Origin: Hordeum vulgare subsp. vulgare
Lineage: Eukaryota; Streptophyta; Magnoliopsida; Poales; Poaceae
Direction: 5' to 3'
Length of the DNA stretch: 64,000 nt
NCBI RefSeq assembly: GCF_904849725.1
Contig: NC_058523.1
Span: forward strand, 340,669,948-340,733,947
The notes beneath the pieces were generated by a model that was not told the origin of the DNA, searched no databases, and saw only the letters and a program-made list of their open reading frames with translations. Each line of letters starts with the position of its first letter. Position 1 is the first letter of the stretch. The translations under genes were made by a program, and so were the position numbers. Shown here piece by piece: positions 48,454-61,049 of the stretch.

Positions 48454-50959
48454 GCATCCCCAAGCTTAATTCATGCTCGTCCTCGAGTAGGTAAATGATA
48501 AAAACAAAATTTTTGATTTTGGAATGCTGCCTCACATGTTCATCATATCATTTTTCTTCCAGCATGGACATATGGACTTGTAGATGATGCAATGCAATAT
48601 TGTATAATTTTACATGAAGATTTCAATACTCAAGCATATCAACAAGCAACTAAGTCTTTCAATATATCAACGCTAAAGAACGTTATCCCTAGCCCATCAT
48701 GCTCTATCATTGATCCATTCATGAAACAAGCTCAAATATTAACTACATCAAATGCTCAAGTGTTATAATGGTATTCCTTAGTTGGTGATTTATAAGAGAA
48801 GATGGAGACTCAAATAAAAAAATAAAAAAAAATTATAAAGTAAATAGATAGGCCCTTTGTAGAAGGAAGCAAGGATTTGTAAAGGTGCCATAGCTCAAAG
48901 TGAAAAACTTAGTGATATTTTTTAGGGTGGCATGCTTTTCCTATCAACGAGAACGACTAAGAGCTTCCAATATCCTCCATGCTAAACAAATTATAGGCAG
49001 CTCCCAAACTGGAAATAAAGTTTATTCCTTTTCCACCATTCTTTCATATTCCACGGCTAGCCGTATCCACGGGTGTCGTCCATACAAACACTTTCCAAGG
49101 AATTTATTATTTGACAACATAAAATATATGTTTTTCTTTTTGGGACTGGGCATCCCTATTACCTCCATACTCTCGTGCGATAACAAATGAATAAACACTC
49201 ATCTTGAAAATAACCTATTTAACATGGAAGTACATGCCATCCCTCGCTACTTCATGAGTGGTATGGGCACACAAAACAGAATTTTATTTTGAATATTAGA
49301 GTTGGCAGTTGCAAATTTACTCGGAACGGTGTTGAAATACTGCATATAGGTAGGTTATGTGGACTCATTTGGCACAACTTTGGGTTTAGGATTTTGATGC
49401 ACAAGCGGTATTCCTGCTTAGTACAAGTGAAGGCTAGCAAATAGATTGAGAAGCGTCCAACCAAGGAACAAAATCATCATAGGTGAACATTAAACATAAC
49501 TAGCACCGAATGATGCAACAAAAGTAGTATGTAATTTGATAGCATAATTATTGACTTCATGTGCATGCATACGGAATCACAAACCTTAACACCAATATTG
49601 TTACTAGCACATAATTACTCATCAAGATACTCACATATTACTATCTTCATATCGCAAAACTCTTGCAAAGAATCAAGTTTAACATCTAAAGATTTTCATG
49701 AAAGTTTTTATTATATCTTTCCTGGACATTCTTCACTTTGGAACTAATTTTCATTTCAAAGAAATTGCCAATGCAAATAACAAGCTCTCAAAGAAGTATA
49801 AATGAAGCACGAGAGCACAAGTTTCTTTAAAATTTTCAACTCTGAAAATTATATAAGTGAAGCCACAAAGGATTTTTTTCAAAATTTCAGCCACTCTCAA
49901 AATAATATAAGTGAAGCATGAGAGTAAATTTCTTCAAAATAACAGAACTACCATGCTCAGAAAGATATAAGTGGAGTACTTAAGCAATTCCATGGCTCAA
50001 AAAAATTTAAGCGAAGCATAAAGAGCCATTCTAACAAATCATAGCATAATTTAGCTCTCTAAAATGGGTGTGTACAACATGGTTTATTCTGACAAACTAA
50101 CTATAAAATAAAGCAAAGAAACAAATGATACGACACACTCCAAGCAAAACTCATGATATATGATGAATAAAAATATAGCTCCAAGTAAAAAGACCGATGT
50201 TTTCTAGAAGAAAGAGGGGATGCCTTCCGGGGCATCCCCAAGCTTAGCTTCTTGGTACTCCTTAGATATTGCCTTGGGGTGCCATGGGCATTCCAAAGCT
50301 TAGGCTTTTATCACTCCTTATTCTGTCATCCATCATGATCTCACTCAAAACTTCAAAACTACAATCACACAAAACTAAACAAAATTTTGTGAGATCCGTT
50401 AGTATAAGAAAACAAAACCTTACTATAAGTATATTTGAAAACCCATTAAAATGTTTTTTTTGCATTATACCTTCTGTATTCTAACGTTACCATGGCTTAT
50501 GCCCCCCGATATAAACCATAGAATCATCAAAATAAGCACATAACACAAAGAAAAACACAATCTGTTAAAACAGAACCGTCTCGAAAGATTTGAAAATTAC
50601 TTGTACTTTTGTAACTCCAAAAATTCTTAAAAAATAGGAGAACATAGGGAATTTGTACATTAATACTTTGAAAAACAATACATACACTTTTGATGTTTCT
50701 ATGATCTTTAGGAATTCTTTTATTGGATGCAAAAGTTTCTTTTTTGTAGCAGGATTAAAGCAACCAATACCCCACATGATCCCAAAGGCTATGCTTTGTA
50801 CAAACACTAAATAAAACATAAAAACACAATTATAAAAATAGCATAATTTTGCAAACACTCAATGACAGAAAAGAAGAATGAAAATAAATTTTATTTATTG
50901 GGTTTCCTCCCAACAAGCGCTATCGTTTTATGCCCCTAGCTAGGCACATAGCATAGATT
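48454..50959 (-). other. Non-coding internal region of nested element
   Basis: Contains the purine tract (48454-48475, minus AATTAAGCTTGGGGATGC), a degenerate array of 'tataagtgaagc(atgagag)' at about 49790-50030, and the GCGCTTGTTGGGAGG motif (50907-50927). No coding content recognised. Confidence 0.7.
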
Positions 50960-52108
50960 TTAAGTGATGTCGTCCTTCGTGATTGATCCACAGGTTGCCC
51001 TCATGATTGAGTCATATGGTAATTTAATTTTAGTTCTAGGGAAGTATTCCATACCTTTTCTTAGTGGAAACTGAAATTTAATATTCCCTTCTTTCATGTG
51101 AATCGCGACCCCTATAGTACGCAAGAATGGCTTACCAAGAATTATTGGACAAGACGAATTGCACTCAATATCAAGAACAATGAAATCTATGGGCACATGA
51201 TTCCTATTTGCAAGAATAAGAGCATCATTAATTCTTCCCATAGGTTTTTAATAGTAGAATCCGCCAAGTGCAAATTGAGAGAACACTCTTCAATATCGGT
51301 AAGACCAAGCACATCACAAAGAGATTTCGGAATTGTAGAAACACTAGCACCCAAATCACATAAAGAATATAACTCAAAATTGTTGATTTTGATCTTAATG
51401 GTGGGTTCCCATTCATCATGTAATTTTCTAGGAATTGAAATATCTACCTCTAACTTTTCTTCTAAAGTTTTAATCACCGCGTCCGAAATATGTTTAGTAA
51501 AAGCTTTATTTTGTTCATAAGCATTGGGTGAATTTATCATAGATTGCAACATAGAAATACACTCAATCAAGGAGTAGCTATCAAAATCAAATAAATTACA
51601 ATCCAAAATAGTGGGTGCATCGCTAGCTAAAGTTTTTACCTCTTCAATCCCACTTTTATCAAATTTTCAATAAGATTTTAACCCTCCAAATCATTGGAAC
51701 GCCCTCTAGCTAAAGTTGACACTTCTTCAGTTCCCTTATCATTAATTTTAACATTATTAAATAGGGAATCAATAGAAGAAATACCAATCATTTTAGTATG
51801 TTCATCATTTTTATCCTCTAAAGATTCGAGCTTAGCTGCCATTTGATTCATTAATGTAGCTTGCGCATAAGATATCTTTCCTCGCAGATTTTCGGCAAGA
51901 GCATATTGAGATTGGAGATTGACATCTTCTTTACTAACATGATCAAGTTTTTTGTTATAGCATCGAGCAAAATAGAATGTTCCTTAAGTTCTTCAGTAAA
52001 CAAATTATTTTTCTCAAATTGCATAGTCTTGTATTCTTTAGTGCTTTTCTCAATTTCTAGCAAAATATTTGGGTACGGAACATCATAATACCTCCTTTTA
52101 GGTATCAT
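50960..52108 (-). pseudogene. Gag-like and protease region of nested Athila-like element
   Basis: Starts at MIPKRRYYDVPYP (52108). A coiled-coil-like stretch (EKNNLFTEELKEHSILLDAI) follows, then after frame breaks near 51850 and 51660 a retropepsin region at 51606-51187 with SLCDLGASVSTIPKSL; Asp-Leu-Gly in place of Asp-Thr-Gly is usual for the Athila lineage. A further frameshift near 51235 leads into MGRINDALILANRNHVPIDF, CPIILGKPFLRT and MKEGNIKFQFPLRKG, ending at 50960. The coding part stops with protease; no pol follows. Confidence 0.78.
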
Positions 52109-52290
52109 GTCTACGCAAGAAAGAAAACAAGAAAACAAGAAATCCGGCAAGAAAACGGAAAGGGGGGATGGCAAATAAAAAGGCATTTTTTGTGAAGTGG
52201 GGAGTGGAAAACGAGAGGCAAATGGCAAATAATGTAATTGCAAGGAGATGAGATATGTATGTAGGAACCTGGTAGATCGTGACTTGATCT

Positions 52291-52308
52291 TCCTCGGCAA
52301 CTGCACCA
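52291..52308 (-). other. Primer-binding site of nested Athila-like element
   Basis: Minus strand TGGTGCAGTTGCCGAGGA resembles the tRNA-Asp-type site TGGCGCCGTTGCCGGGGA known from Athila elements, with three or four transitions. Confidence 0.65.
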
Positions 52309-52315
52309 GAAATCT

Positions 52316-53871
52316 TGACGTTCCTTGCAAGTACGTTGGTTTTTCTCCAAGCTTAAAGGGTTATGTAGCACAACGACGAAAAGTGTTTCCCTCAGTTAAG
52401 AAACCAAGGTATCAATCGAGAAGGAAGATCCACAAGGCTATGTAAGCAGCACCGGCATGCAAATAGCAAATCCTCGCAACCCAACGCGTAGAGGGGTTAT
52501 CAATCCCTCATGCGTAAAGTAAGGATAGATTGATAGATGCAAATAAGAGAGATAACGAATAAAATGCAGCAAGTTATTTTTTTTTGATAATATAGATATG
52601 AAAACAAAAGAGCAAATAAAGTAGAAAAGAAAACAACAAAGTTTTAAAAATAGATGACGTGAAGTAGACATGGGGGCCATAGGTTTCAATAGTGGCTTCT
52701 CTCGAGAAAATAGCAAGCGAGGGTAGACAAATTATTGTTTGGCAATTGATAGAAGAGCAAATAGTTATGACAACATTCAAGACAATGATCATGTATATAG
52801 GCATCACGTCCAAAATAAGTAGACTGACTTCTGCATGCATCTACTCATATTACTCCGCACATCGACCGCTATCCAACATGCATCTAGTGTATTGAGTTCA
52901 TGGATAAAGGTGTAATGCCTTAAGAACGATGACATGATGCAGAAAATATCTATTCATGTAAGAATAGACGCCATCCGTTTATCCTTTATAACAAGGATAC
53001 ATGTGTGTCGTGTCTCTTTCTGTCACTGAGATTGAGCACTCAAAGATGGAACCCATCACAAAGCACCTCTCCCCATTGCAAGATAAAAGATCAAGTTGGC
53101 TAGACAAAAACCAGATATCAGAGAAGAAATATGAGGATATAACAATGAAGCATAAATATGTTTTCATAGATCTGATTATAAACTCACAATTCATGAGATC
53201 CCGACAAACACACTACAAAAGAAAGAGTTACATCATATGGATCTCCAAGAGACCATTGTGTTGAGAAACAAAACGAGAGAGAAAGCCATCTAGCTACTGC
53301 ATACGGACCCATCAGTCTGATATGAACTACTCATGCATCATCGGAGGAGCACCAATGAGGATGGTGAACCCCTCCATGATCGTGTTCCTCTCGGGAACGG
53401 GATCTAGATGGGTTTTCATTGCTCTGGAACTTGTGGCACCTGAAACGATTTTTTGTCAACTACTCTAGGGTTTTCTGAATATTGGGGGTATTTATAGAGC
53501 TCAGACGCGATGGAGAAGCTTCGAGGGGGGCCATTAGACACAAGTCATGCTAGGGGCCTCTCGTGTGCCTTGGTGACTAGTGGGCCCTCTGGGCCTTATC
53601 TGCTACTCATTATTGCCCGCCCCAAGTTTCCTTTTGGTCCAAAAACAATCTTTTTAAAGTTTTGTGGTAATTGAACCTCATCTGATATGGATTTTCTATG
53701 AAGGAAAAAACAAAAAAAACAAAAAAAACAACAACTCGCACTCTGCACTATGTTAGTAGGTTAGTCACAAAAATGATATAAAATTGCTATAGAATGATTA
53801 TAAAACATCCAATAATGATAACATATAAGAATAGAACAATAAAAAATTATAGATACGTTGGAGACATATCA
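52316..53871 (-). repeat. 5' LTR of nested Athila-like element
   Basis: TGATATGTCTCC to GAACGTCA in element direction, 1556 bp, similar along its length to 46899-48453. Confidence 0.9.
53491..53496 (-). promoter_or_regulatory. Putative TATA box, 5' LTR of nested element
   Basis: Minus strand GAGCTCTATAAATACCCCC. Confidence 0.6.
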
Positions 53872-54578
53872 ACGCTCTTGGGTGGAGAGAAAGAGAGATA
53901 AAGGAGGGCGAGAGAGAGAGATGGAAATGGCATGGGCATCTCGATCTAGACGCCTCTCGCGGGGTCATTCGTTGTACCATGTTGAATGGGGAGGGGCAGG
54001 CATGCATGTGGTGTGGCACGCCCATGGACATCACGTGTCGTGCTCTCCTTAGCCTCTACCTTCTGGCAGAGGTAAGAGATGACCGGCCATGGGCGAGATG
54101 GGATGGCCACATAGGTTGGGCTAGGTAGGGTTTTTTCCTTTTCTCTTTTGGTTTTCTACTTTTTTAGAATGATTAGGTTTAGCTTAGCCACTAAATCATT
54201 TTGTAAAAATCTAAAACATTTTCTAGGCACTAAAAGAATTATTCCACACGCCATGACCAAGTTTCAAATTTATTGGAGATATAGAATTATTTATAGTATT
54301 TTATAACCCCAATTCAAATACCTATTGATTTAATTCAAAAACCAAAAATGACATGAAAAAATATGCATCACCTCTGGTTGATGTTACCACATTTTCCCCG
54401 AAATTATTAACATTTTAGAAGGCTAGTTTTTTTCATTCAAAATATTACTAGTTGGCCTATTTGAAAATTCAAAGTGTTAGGGTTTGATCATCCCCATTTC
54501 TATTTCAAAGCAAATTTAAACATGATGCAACACATGAAAAGCTAGCCTAGTGCATATTAAAACTAGGGATGTGACCAC
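53872..54578 (-). repeat. 3' LTR of Gypsy 3, inner part
   Basis: Resumes after the nested element's target duplication and ends in GGATGTGAC beside the purine tract (minus: GAGTAGGGTGAG), matching the Gypsy 2 LTR start. Confidence 0.75.
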
Positions 54579-54589
54579 TCACCCTACTC

Positions 54590-57190
54590 AAAAGAATCTC
54601 GTCCTAAGATTCAGGTGTCATCGGGAAGAGGCCGGGGTACCCAAGTCGAAGATGATCTTTTCGTTACTAGCTAGCTTTGTTTTCGGAATGATGTGACCAC
54701 TGAACCTTGAGAAACTTGACGTTCTAACATCGAGTGGTACATTCTGCTTGATCAAGAATATGAAGATGGTACTCTCGATATGTGAGGTTATCTTGGATAT
54801 CAAGCGTTTCGTGGTCTACTTCACAGATAGGATCCGAGAAGCAACGCATGAGTTGAGAAAGGTGGAAGACATCATGAACCTTGAAAAGGTGCGGGGGTAG
54901 TTTCAACTGGTAGGCGACATCTCCTTGTTTAGGGAGAATGCAAAAAGGACCAATGTAACAAGGATCCAATTTGATACCAAATCGATGGGTAACCTTCAAA
55001 GGAGTAACCGGAAGATAGGCCTTCTCGTTAATTTCAAAAGTTACAGCCTTATGATGACGATCATATTGGATATTTTGACGAGATTGGGTTTTCTTTAAAT
55101 TCTCAGAAATAACATGAACTTGCTATTTTGCATCCTGGATCATATTTGATCCAAAGAATTGTCTTTCACCGGTTTTAACCAGTTCAAAGGTGTTCGACAT
55201 CTTCGTCCATAAAGAACTTCAAAAGGAGCTTTGCCAAGACTACATTAGAAGCTGTTGTTATAAGTAGATTCAGTGAATGGAAGGCATTTCTCCCAATCCA
55301 TTCCAAATGAGATAATACAGGCTCTAAGCATATCTTGAAGAATATGATTGACCCTTTCAACTTGACCACTTGACTATGGGTGGAAAGCGATGCTAAAGGA
55401 GAGATGGTTTCCCATAGTATTCTCGAAACTTTCCCAAAATCGAGAGGTGAAAAGATGACCACGGTCGGAATTGATCTCCAATGGGACACCATGATGAGAT
55501 ACTATCCGAGAAATATATAAGTCTGCCAGCTAACTAGCAATTATACGCTCTCATACATTAAGGAAATGAGCTACTTAGGAGAGAGGATCAATCACAATGA
55601 AGATAACACTATTCCATTTCTTGGTCCTAGGAAAGCCAGTGACGAAATCCGTACCAACTTTATCCCATTTCCATTAAGGAATGTCTAAGGGCTGAAGGGT
55701 GCCATCAGACCTTTGATGCTCTGCTTATATGCGACGACAAACATCATAGTTAGCAATGAACTCAGCGATTTCTCTCTTCATCCTAGTCCACGAGAACCTC
55801 TGGCATAGGTCCTGATACATCTTAGTGCTACCGGGATGAATTGTGAGAGGAGAATTATGAGCCTCCTTAAGGATCAATTGTCGTAGATGTTGATTCTTGG
55901 GAACCACCAGCTTGTTCTCCGAGAAGACAACACCTCGATCATCCATAGAGAAACAACCAACAACTCCTTTCTTAATGTTTCTCTTGATCTGAGAAACTCA
56001 AGTGTCCTGCTCCTGAGCAGCTATGATCTGATCTATAAGGGTAGGTTTTGCCACCATAGTAGAAATGAATCCTTGAGGAACAATGTGAATATTAAGCTTA
56101 CGAAATTCCTCTTGGGGAAGTGGTAGACTTTGTTGTAACATAAGTTTGTTACAGTGACACTTACGACTTAATGCATCAGACATGACATTTGCTTTCCCCG
56201 GGGTGTAAGTTATCCCTAAGTAATAATCTGTAATCAACTGAACCCAATGCCTTTGCCTGAGATTCAAATTCGATTGGGTGAAGATGTATTTCGTACTTTG
56301 GTGATCAGGGTATATTTAGCAGCGATTACCAAGAAGGTAATGTCACCAGGTCTTAAGTGCATGGACTACATCTACAAGCTCTAGATCATGTGTTGGATAA
56401 TTATACTCATGTGGACGCAACTATCGAGATGCTTAAGCAGTCACATGAAGATCCTACATGAGGATGCAACCTAATCCTTCTCACGAGGAATCACAATAGA
56501 TAACAAAGTCCTTAGTAAAATCTGGTGGCACCAATACGGGAGAATAAGTGTGACGTATTTTGAGTTCCTGAAAACTATGCTTGCATTGTGGGGTCCATTT
56601 GAACTTATTATATTTCTTGAGGAGTTCAGTTAGGGGCTTGGCAACCTTGGAGAATTTCTTGATAAAGCGGCGATAGTAGCTCGCTAAACCAAGAAAATCC
56701 CTAACTTGCTCAACTGATTCAGGTTGAGTCCAACCAAGAATAGTCTGAAATCACACTAGATTAACATCAATATGTTTCCGACAGATTACGTGGCCTAGAT
56801 ATGCCACTTCTGGCAACCAGAATTCACATTTGGAATATTTGGCATAAAGGCAATGCTCTTGAAGTTTTGTCAATACCATCCTTAGATGTTGGGCATGTTC
56901 TTCTTTGTTCTTCGAGTAAATGAGTGTATCGTTGAGGTAAACCACGGCAAATTTATCCAAGTATTCCATGAAGATTGAATTCATTAAGAGAGATAAGGTG
57001 GCTGGAGCATTGGTTAAACCGAAGGACATAACAATGTACTCGTATTGGACATAACGAGTGACAAAGGTCTTCGTAAGAATGTCCATGTTCTTGATTTTGA
57101 TTTGATGGTAGCTTAATCTCATATCCATCTTGGAAAAGACTGAGGATCATGAGTTGATCATATAGGTTGTTGATACTAACCTTAAATCCA
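54590..57190 (-). pseudogene. Gypsy 3 pol, heavily degenerate
   Basis: Successive fragments in element order: reverse transcriptase from VSINNLYDQL through [16 protein letters not shown] and VVYLNDTLIYSKN (57170-56760; catalytic YLDD reads YLND), RNase H tail RQRHWVQLITDY...[12 protein letters not shown] (56267-56150), integrase finger [11 protein letters not shown] ending YDVC (55900-55730; first Cys of CDVC is Tyr), integrase core pieces (55500-55180), and chromodomain-like tail (54999-54618). At least six frame breaks or stops. The closest relative in the window is Gypsy 2. Confidence 0.88.
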
Positions 57191-57885
57191 TCAGAGTTAC
57201 GACGTGAAGATTTTGAGGATACCTTAGAGCCTTTTGCCATGAAGCAGTAGGCTGGAGCATAGTCATCATCACTGGCTTCATTGTTGATGAGGGGGCATTT
57301 TCTTCGGGGTCAAAGACTGATGATACGATGAATGCAGAAGCCATAGCCAAACCAACAACTTCAGAATCAAACTCCTCCTTAGATTGTTCTTTAGCTTCAG
57401 ACTCAGATTCAGCGTTAGATTCCATCTCCTTGCCAATGAAAGCATGAGCTTTTCCAGAGGAGCTCTTCTTATGCGATCAAGACTTGGATGAAGACTTGTG
57501 ATGCTTCTTCTTCTTTTCATAAGAATCGTATTCCTTGCTCTTCTTCTTGGATTCCTGCTCCCATCAAGGACAATCAACAATGAAGTGACATACTTTCTTC
57601 CACTTGTGACAAATTTGCTTTTTGTTGTCATGCAAACACATTTCTCCACACTTCCTGCAGTCATGCCTTGAAGATTTTCCAAAGCGCTTTGACTTGGCAA
57701 ACTTCTGAAACTTCCTCACAAGCAGAGCGAGGTCTTTGCCAATGTCTTCGGCACCATCGGAACCGCATTTAGATTTTTCTTCTTCTCATGAAGACACCAC
57801 CTTTGCATTCAAAGCACGAGAGCGACCATAACTAGAACCATAGATTTCCATCTTCTCAGCTTGTTTGTACTCATGGGTGTTTGGT
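57190..57885 (-). pseudogene. Copia-type gag fragment with damaged zinc knuckle
   Basis: Minus strand reads GSSYGRSRALNAKVVSS, then GAEDIGKDLALLVRKFQKFA, Lys/Ser-rich stretches, SSGKAHAFIGKEM and an acidic region ending near YAPAYCFMAKGSKV. This order is familiar from gag of grass Copia elements. The knuckle reads CHKWKKVCHFIVDC, so the second Cys is Trp and the usual Gly before His is Cys. At least three stops interrupt it. It abuts Gypsy 3 RT at one side and an Athila-like LTR at the other, so both ends are truncations. Confidence 0.7.
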
Positions 57886-59461
57886 AAGTTTCCAACGTAT
57901 CTATATTTTTTTATTGTTCCATGCTGATATATTATCATGTTGGGATACTTTTTGGGTCATAATTTACCAATATATACTATTTTTGAGCACTAACCTATTG
58001 ACCTAGTGCCCAGAGCCAGTTGTTGTTTTCTGCGTGTTTATTACTTTCCAGGTTTATTGTACCAAACAAATTCCAATTGCATGAAACTTTTTTTATGATT
58101 TTTTCTAGACCAAAAGAAGACATGGAAGCTTCAAGAGGAGGCCGTATGCCACACGAGGGAGGCAGAAGCCAACAGGGCGTGACCGAGGGGGTCGGCGCGC
58201 CCTATTGGCTTGTCTGTACCCGGTGACCCCAGTTCCTCCAATCTCTGACCTATAAATTCACATATATTCCAAAAATCCAAAATATCATAGAGACACACTT
58301 TTTCCGCCTCCACAAGTTTGTGTTCCACGTCGATCCCATCTGGAGCTCCGTTTTGGCACTCTACCGGAGGGGGGATCGATCATGAAGTGCCTCTTCTTCA
58401 ACCTTGCTGCCCTCCTGATGGTGTGTAAGTAGTTAACCATAGACCTAAGGGTCCATAGTTAGTATCTATATGGCTATCTCTCTCTCTCTCTCTTGATCAT
58501 CAATAGAATGTTCATCGCATCTTCGCTTTGATCTATCTGATGTAATTATTATGTATCTTGTGTTTGTTGGGATCCGATGAATTGTGGGTTTATGTTTATA
58601 TTATTCATGAAAAGTATTTGAATATTCTCTAAAATTATAATGATTCTTATTTCCATGATCTTCATTGCTTTGTAATTCTCTCCGATCAATTGAATTGCTT
58701 TGGCCAAGTAGTTTGGTATTTCTTAAGTGAGAAGGTGTGTTGTAGTGGGTTCAACCTGACGAGTTTCTATACCCCAGTGATAGAAGAGTATAAGTTGCGG
58801 TTTTGTGTTGGTTCCACTAAGGATAAAAATATGGGGTTTATTCATATTGATTTAGTTTAATTTGTCTACATCATGTTATCGTTCTCCAAGCATTACTCTA
58901 TTTGTCATCAACTTAATATGTAGAGAGGCAAGCATAAAAGCGCTCTTGAATTGGAGTAATAGTACTCGGTGCAGGCAGGAGTTGGTATATTTGCTTGTGA
59001 AAGTGATGCCTATATACATAAGATCATTTCCATGAAAATTGCATAACTATCTGCTTTTCTGTCAATTGCCCAACAGTAATTTGTTTAAACACCATATGTC
59101 GCTTTCATGAGAGATGCCACTAGATAACACTATGGCACTAGGGTCTATTCACTTATATATTCAGAAAACTTATAATTTCCTCACTGTTCTTATTTATATT
59201 TTATTTATTTTTGCAATGTACAATTATCTACATATCTCATTTGCTTGCAAATAACGAGATCAAGGGGATTGACAACCCTCTTGCCCGCGTTGGGTGCAAG
59301 TTGTTCTCTCTTTTTTGTGCAGCCGCGGAAGACGGTTGAGGATAGATATTCCTATTTGTTTCATAAACCTTAGTTTATTAAGTGAGGGAAATACTTACCC
59401 GTATTGTGCTGCAATTACCCATTCGTCTTGACGGAAAACCCAATGCAGATCACAAGTATCA
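57886..59461 (+). repeat. 5' LTR of Athila-like element 3
   Basis: Similar along its length to 40003-41549 and 42832-44377; ends CACAAGTATCA. Confidence 0.88.
58251..58258 (+). promoter_or_regulatory. Putative TATA box of Athila-like LTR 3
   Basis: CTGACCTATAAATTCACAT, the conserved LTR position. Confidence 0.55.
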
Positions 59462-59470
59462 GGAAGGATT

Positions 59471-59490
59471 TGTGCCGCCGTTGCCGGGGA
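59471..59490 (+). other. Primer-binding site of Athila-like element 3
   Basis: TGTGCCGCCGTTGCCGGGGA resembles the tRNA-Asp site TGGCGCCGTTGCCGGGGA, starting about 10 bases after the LTR. Confidence 0.65.
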
Positions 59491-59617
59491 ATATCATCAC
59501 CAACAATCAAGTAACTTCACACAAATTATCATTAACTTGTTCTTCTTTTTATTTTATGTCATATTTTTCTTGCTTAAAAAAAATAAAATACAAAAATATT
59601 TACCTTTGCTCATTACT

Positions 59618-60370
59618 ATGGCTAGTTCCCCCTCTCTTTTGCTCACTTCAGAGAATGAAGTGTTCAATTTTAAATGAAGGGGAAGAGAAAGTTTGAAAGA
59701 TGCTTCGTATAGGATTTGCAATTCTCAAAATACATTAATTCATAAGCAATCCACTAACACCTTGCTTTGCAACTTTTATGCGGGTGTGACAGCTTGGTAT
59801 TGGTTTGTTCTGGACACCATCATTGATGGTAATTTCTTAATGTATCACACTTTGGATGCCTATAATGCTATTGAAAATCGTGTGGGATCACCTGCTACTA
59901 TTGTTAATGGAACTATTTTAACTTTTTAAGATGTCATGCGTAGGCTTGACTATATTGAAAAGAAAATTACTACTAATGAACAAATTGAGGAGTTAGCCCA
60001 AACAAACCTGATAATCATGTCACTCAATTTGGGTCACTGGTAGGAATGACTTTGAAAACTTTGAAGGAGAAGGATACTATTATTCATGAGAAGGTAGAAC
60101 AAAGTATGGATAGGATTGATAAAATGGAGGAAGTTATTGATAAATTAGGTTCCACTTTGACACCCTCCAAAACTAATTCTAGTACCTCTCGAAGTAAAAG
60201 TCTCAAATACATATTCCTAAGAGTGTTAGTACCCCTCCTACCAAAAGGAACGAAGACACCAAAATGATCAGTTTGCATCCCAACTTTATAAACTTGATAA
60301 AGCATCCTATTTTTAAGTCTCCAATTGTTATTGAGGACCTTTATGTCAAGTATGAGAACACTTTATGAGA
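59618..60370 (+). pseudogene. Athila-like gag, degenerate
   Basis: The ATG at 59618 begins MASSPSLLLTSENEVFNF, then TGA (59675). In the same frame follows DASYRICNSQNTLIHKQST, NFYAGVTAWYWFVLDTI, GNFL, and NAIENRVGSPATIV up to TAA (59927). The frame continues with DVMRRLDYIEKKI. This order is that of gag in Athila-type grass elements. The rest (60046-60370) is frameshifted, and protease is reduced to traces. Confidence 0.72.
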
Positions 60371-61049
60371 TGTATTATGCCTAGCTAGGGGCATAAAATA
60401 ATAGCGCTTGTTGGGTGGCAACCCAATAGTAATATTATTTTTTGCTTTTTAATTTCTATTTTGATGTGATGACATGATTATTGCCTATGTAATGATTGTG
60501 TTTTTCTGTTTAAATTAGTGTTTGTGCGAAGTAAAGCCTTCGGGGTGACTTGTATGATATGTATAATTGATACGGTGCAAAACCAGAAACTTTAACGTCC
60601 AGTTCAGAATTTCTCTGATTTTACTTGACCATCTTTCTAAGCTAAAACTTTTTGCACACTATTTATGTACAAATTCGTCAATTCTTTCTACTTTTTTTAT
60701 AAGATTTGGAGTTACATAAGTATAGGCTCAATACAGATTACTACAGATTATTATATTTTAGACATATTCTATTTTTGCTTGCATAGTTTGCTTGTTTTGA
60801 TGATGATATGGGTTGTACCGGGGGGTATAAGCCATCGACAAGTTAGAATATAGTACCTATTATGCCATATGAAGTATGAATAAATGTATAACAATACCTA
60901 AATATTTGATATGTTGCTTATACTAACGGATCTCGCGAAGTTTTGTTGAGTTCTGTGTGATTGAAGTTTTCATGTTTTGGGTGTTATCGCGATGGATAAT
61001 GGAACAAGGAGCGGTAAGAGGCTAGGCTTGGGGGTGCACAAGGCACCCT

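Larger units (their letters stand above)
46899..53871 (-). mobile_element. Complete non-autonomous Athila-like retrotransposon (minus strand)
   Basis: LTRs of about 1555 bp (46899-48453 and 52316-53871), tRNA-Asp-type primer-binding site beside the right LTR, purine tract beside the left LTR, and a near-perfect 5 bp target duplication (GCGCT / ACGCT). It carries only a gag-like/protease region. The 2.4 kb from 48500 to 50940 is non-coding and no RT, RNase H or integrase is visible, so replication would need another element's enzymes. It resembles, from memory, the Sabrina/WHAM group of Triticeae elements; not verified. Confidence 0.88.
44378..57190 (-). mobile_element. Ty3/Gypsy retrotransposon 3 (minus strand), truncated, with nested element
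   Basis: The 3' LTR (44378-46898 plus 53872-54578) resembles the Gypsy 2 LTR in reverse. Pol (54590-57190) matches Gypsy 2 pol closely (for example [18 protein letters not shown]-like text). Gag, protease, extra ORF and 5' LTR are absent. The LTR is interrupted by the Athila-like element at 46899-53871. Confidence 0.85.
57886..61048 (+). mobile_element. Athila-like retrotransposon 3 (plus strand), right end lost
   Basis: 5' LTR (57886-59461), primer-binding site, gag fragment, the GCGCTTGTTGGGTGGCAACC motif (60404) and 'ccggggggtataagcc', ending at 61048 against another repeat. The LTR lacks its first bases (starts at TTTCCAACGTATC). No pol. Confidence 0.82.
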
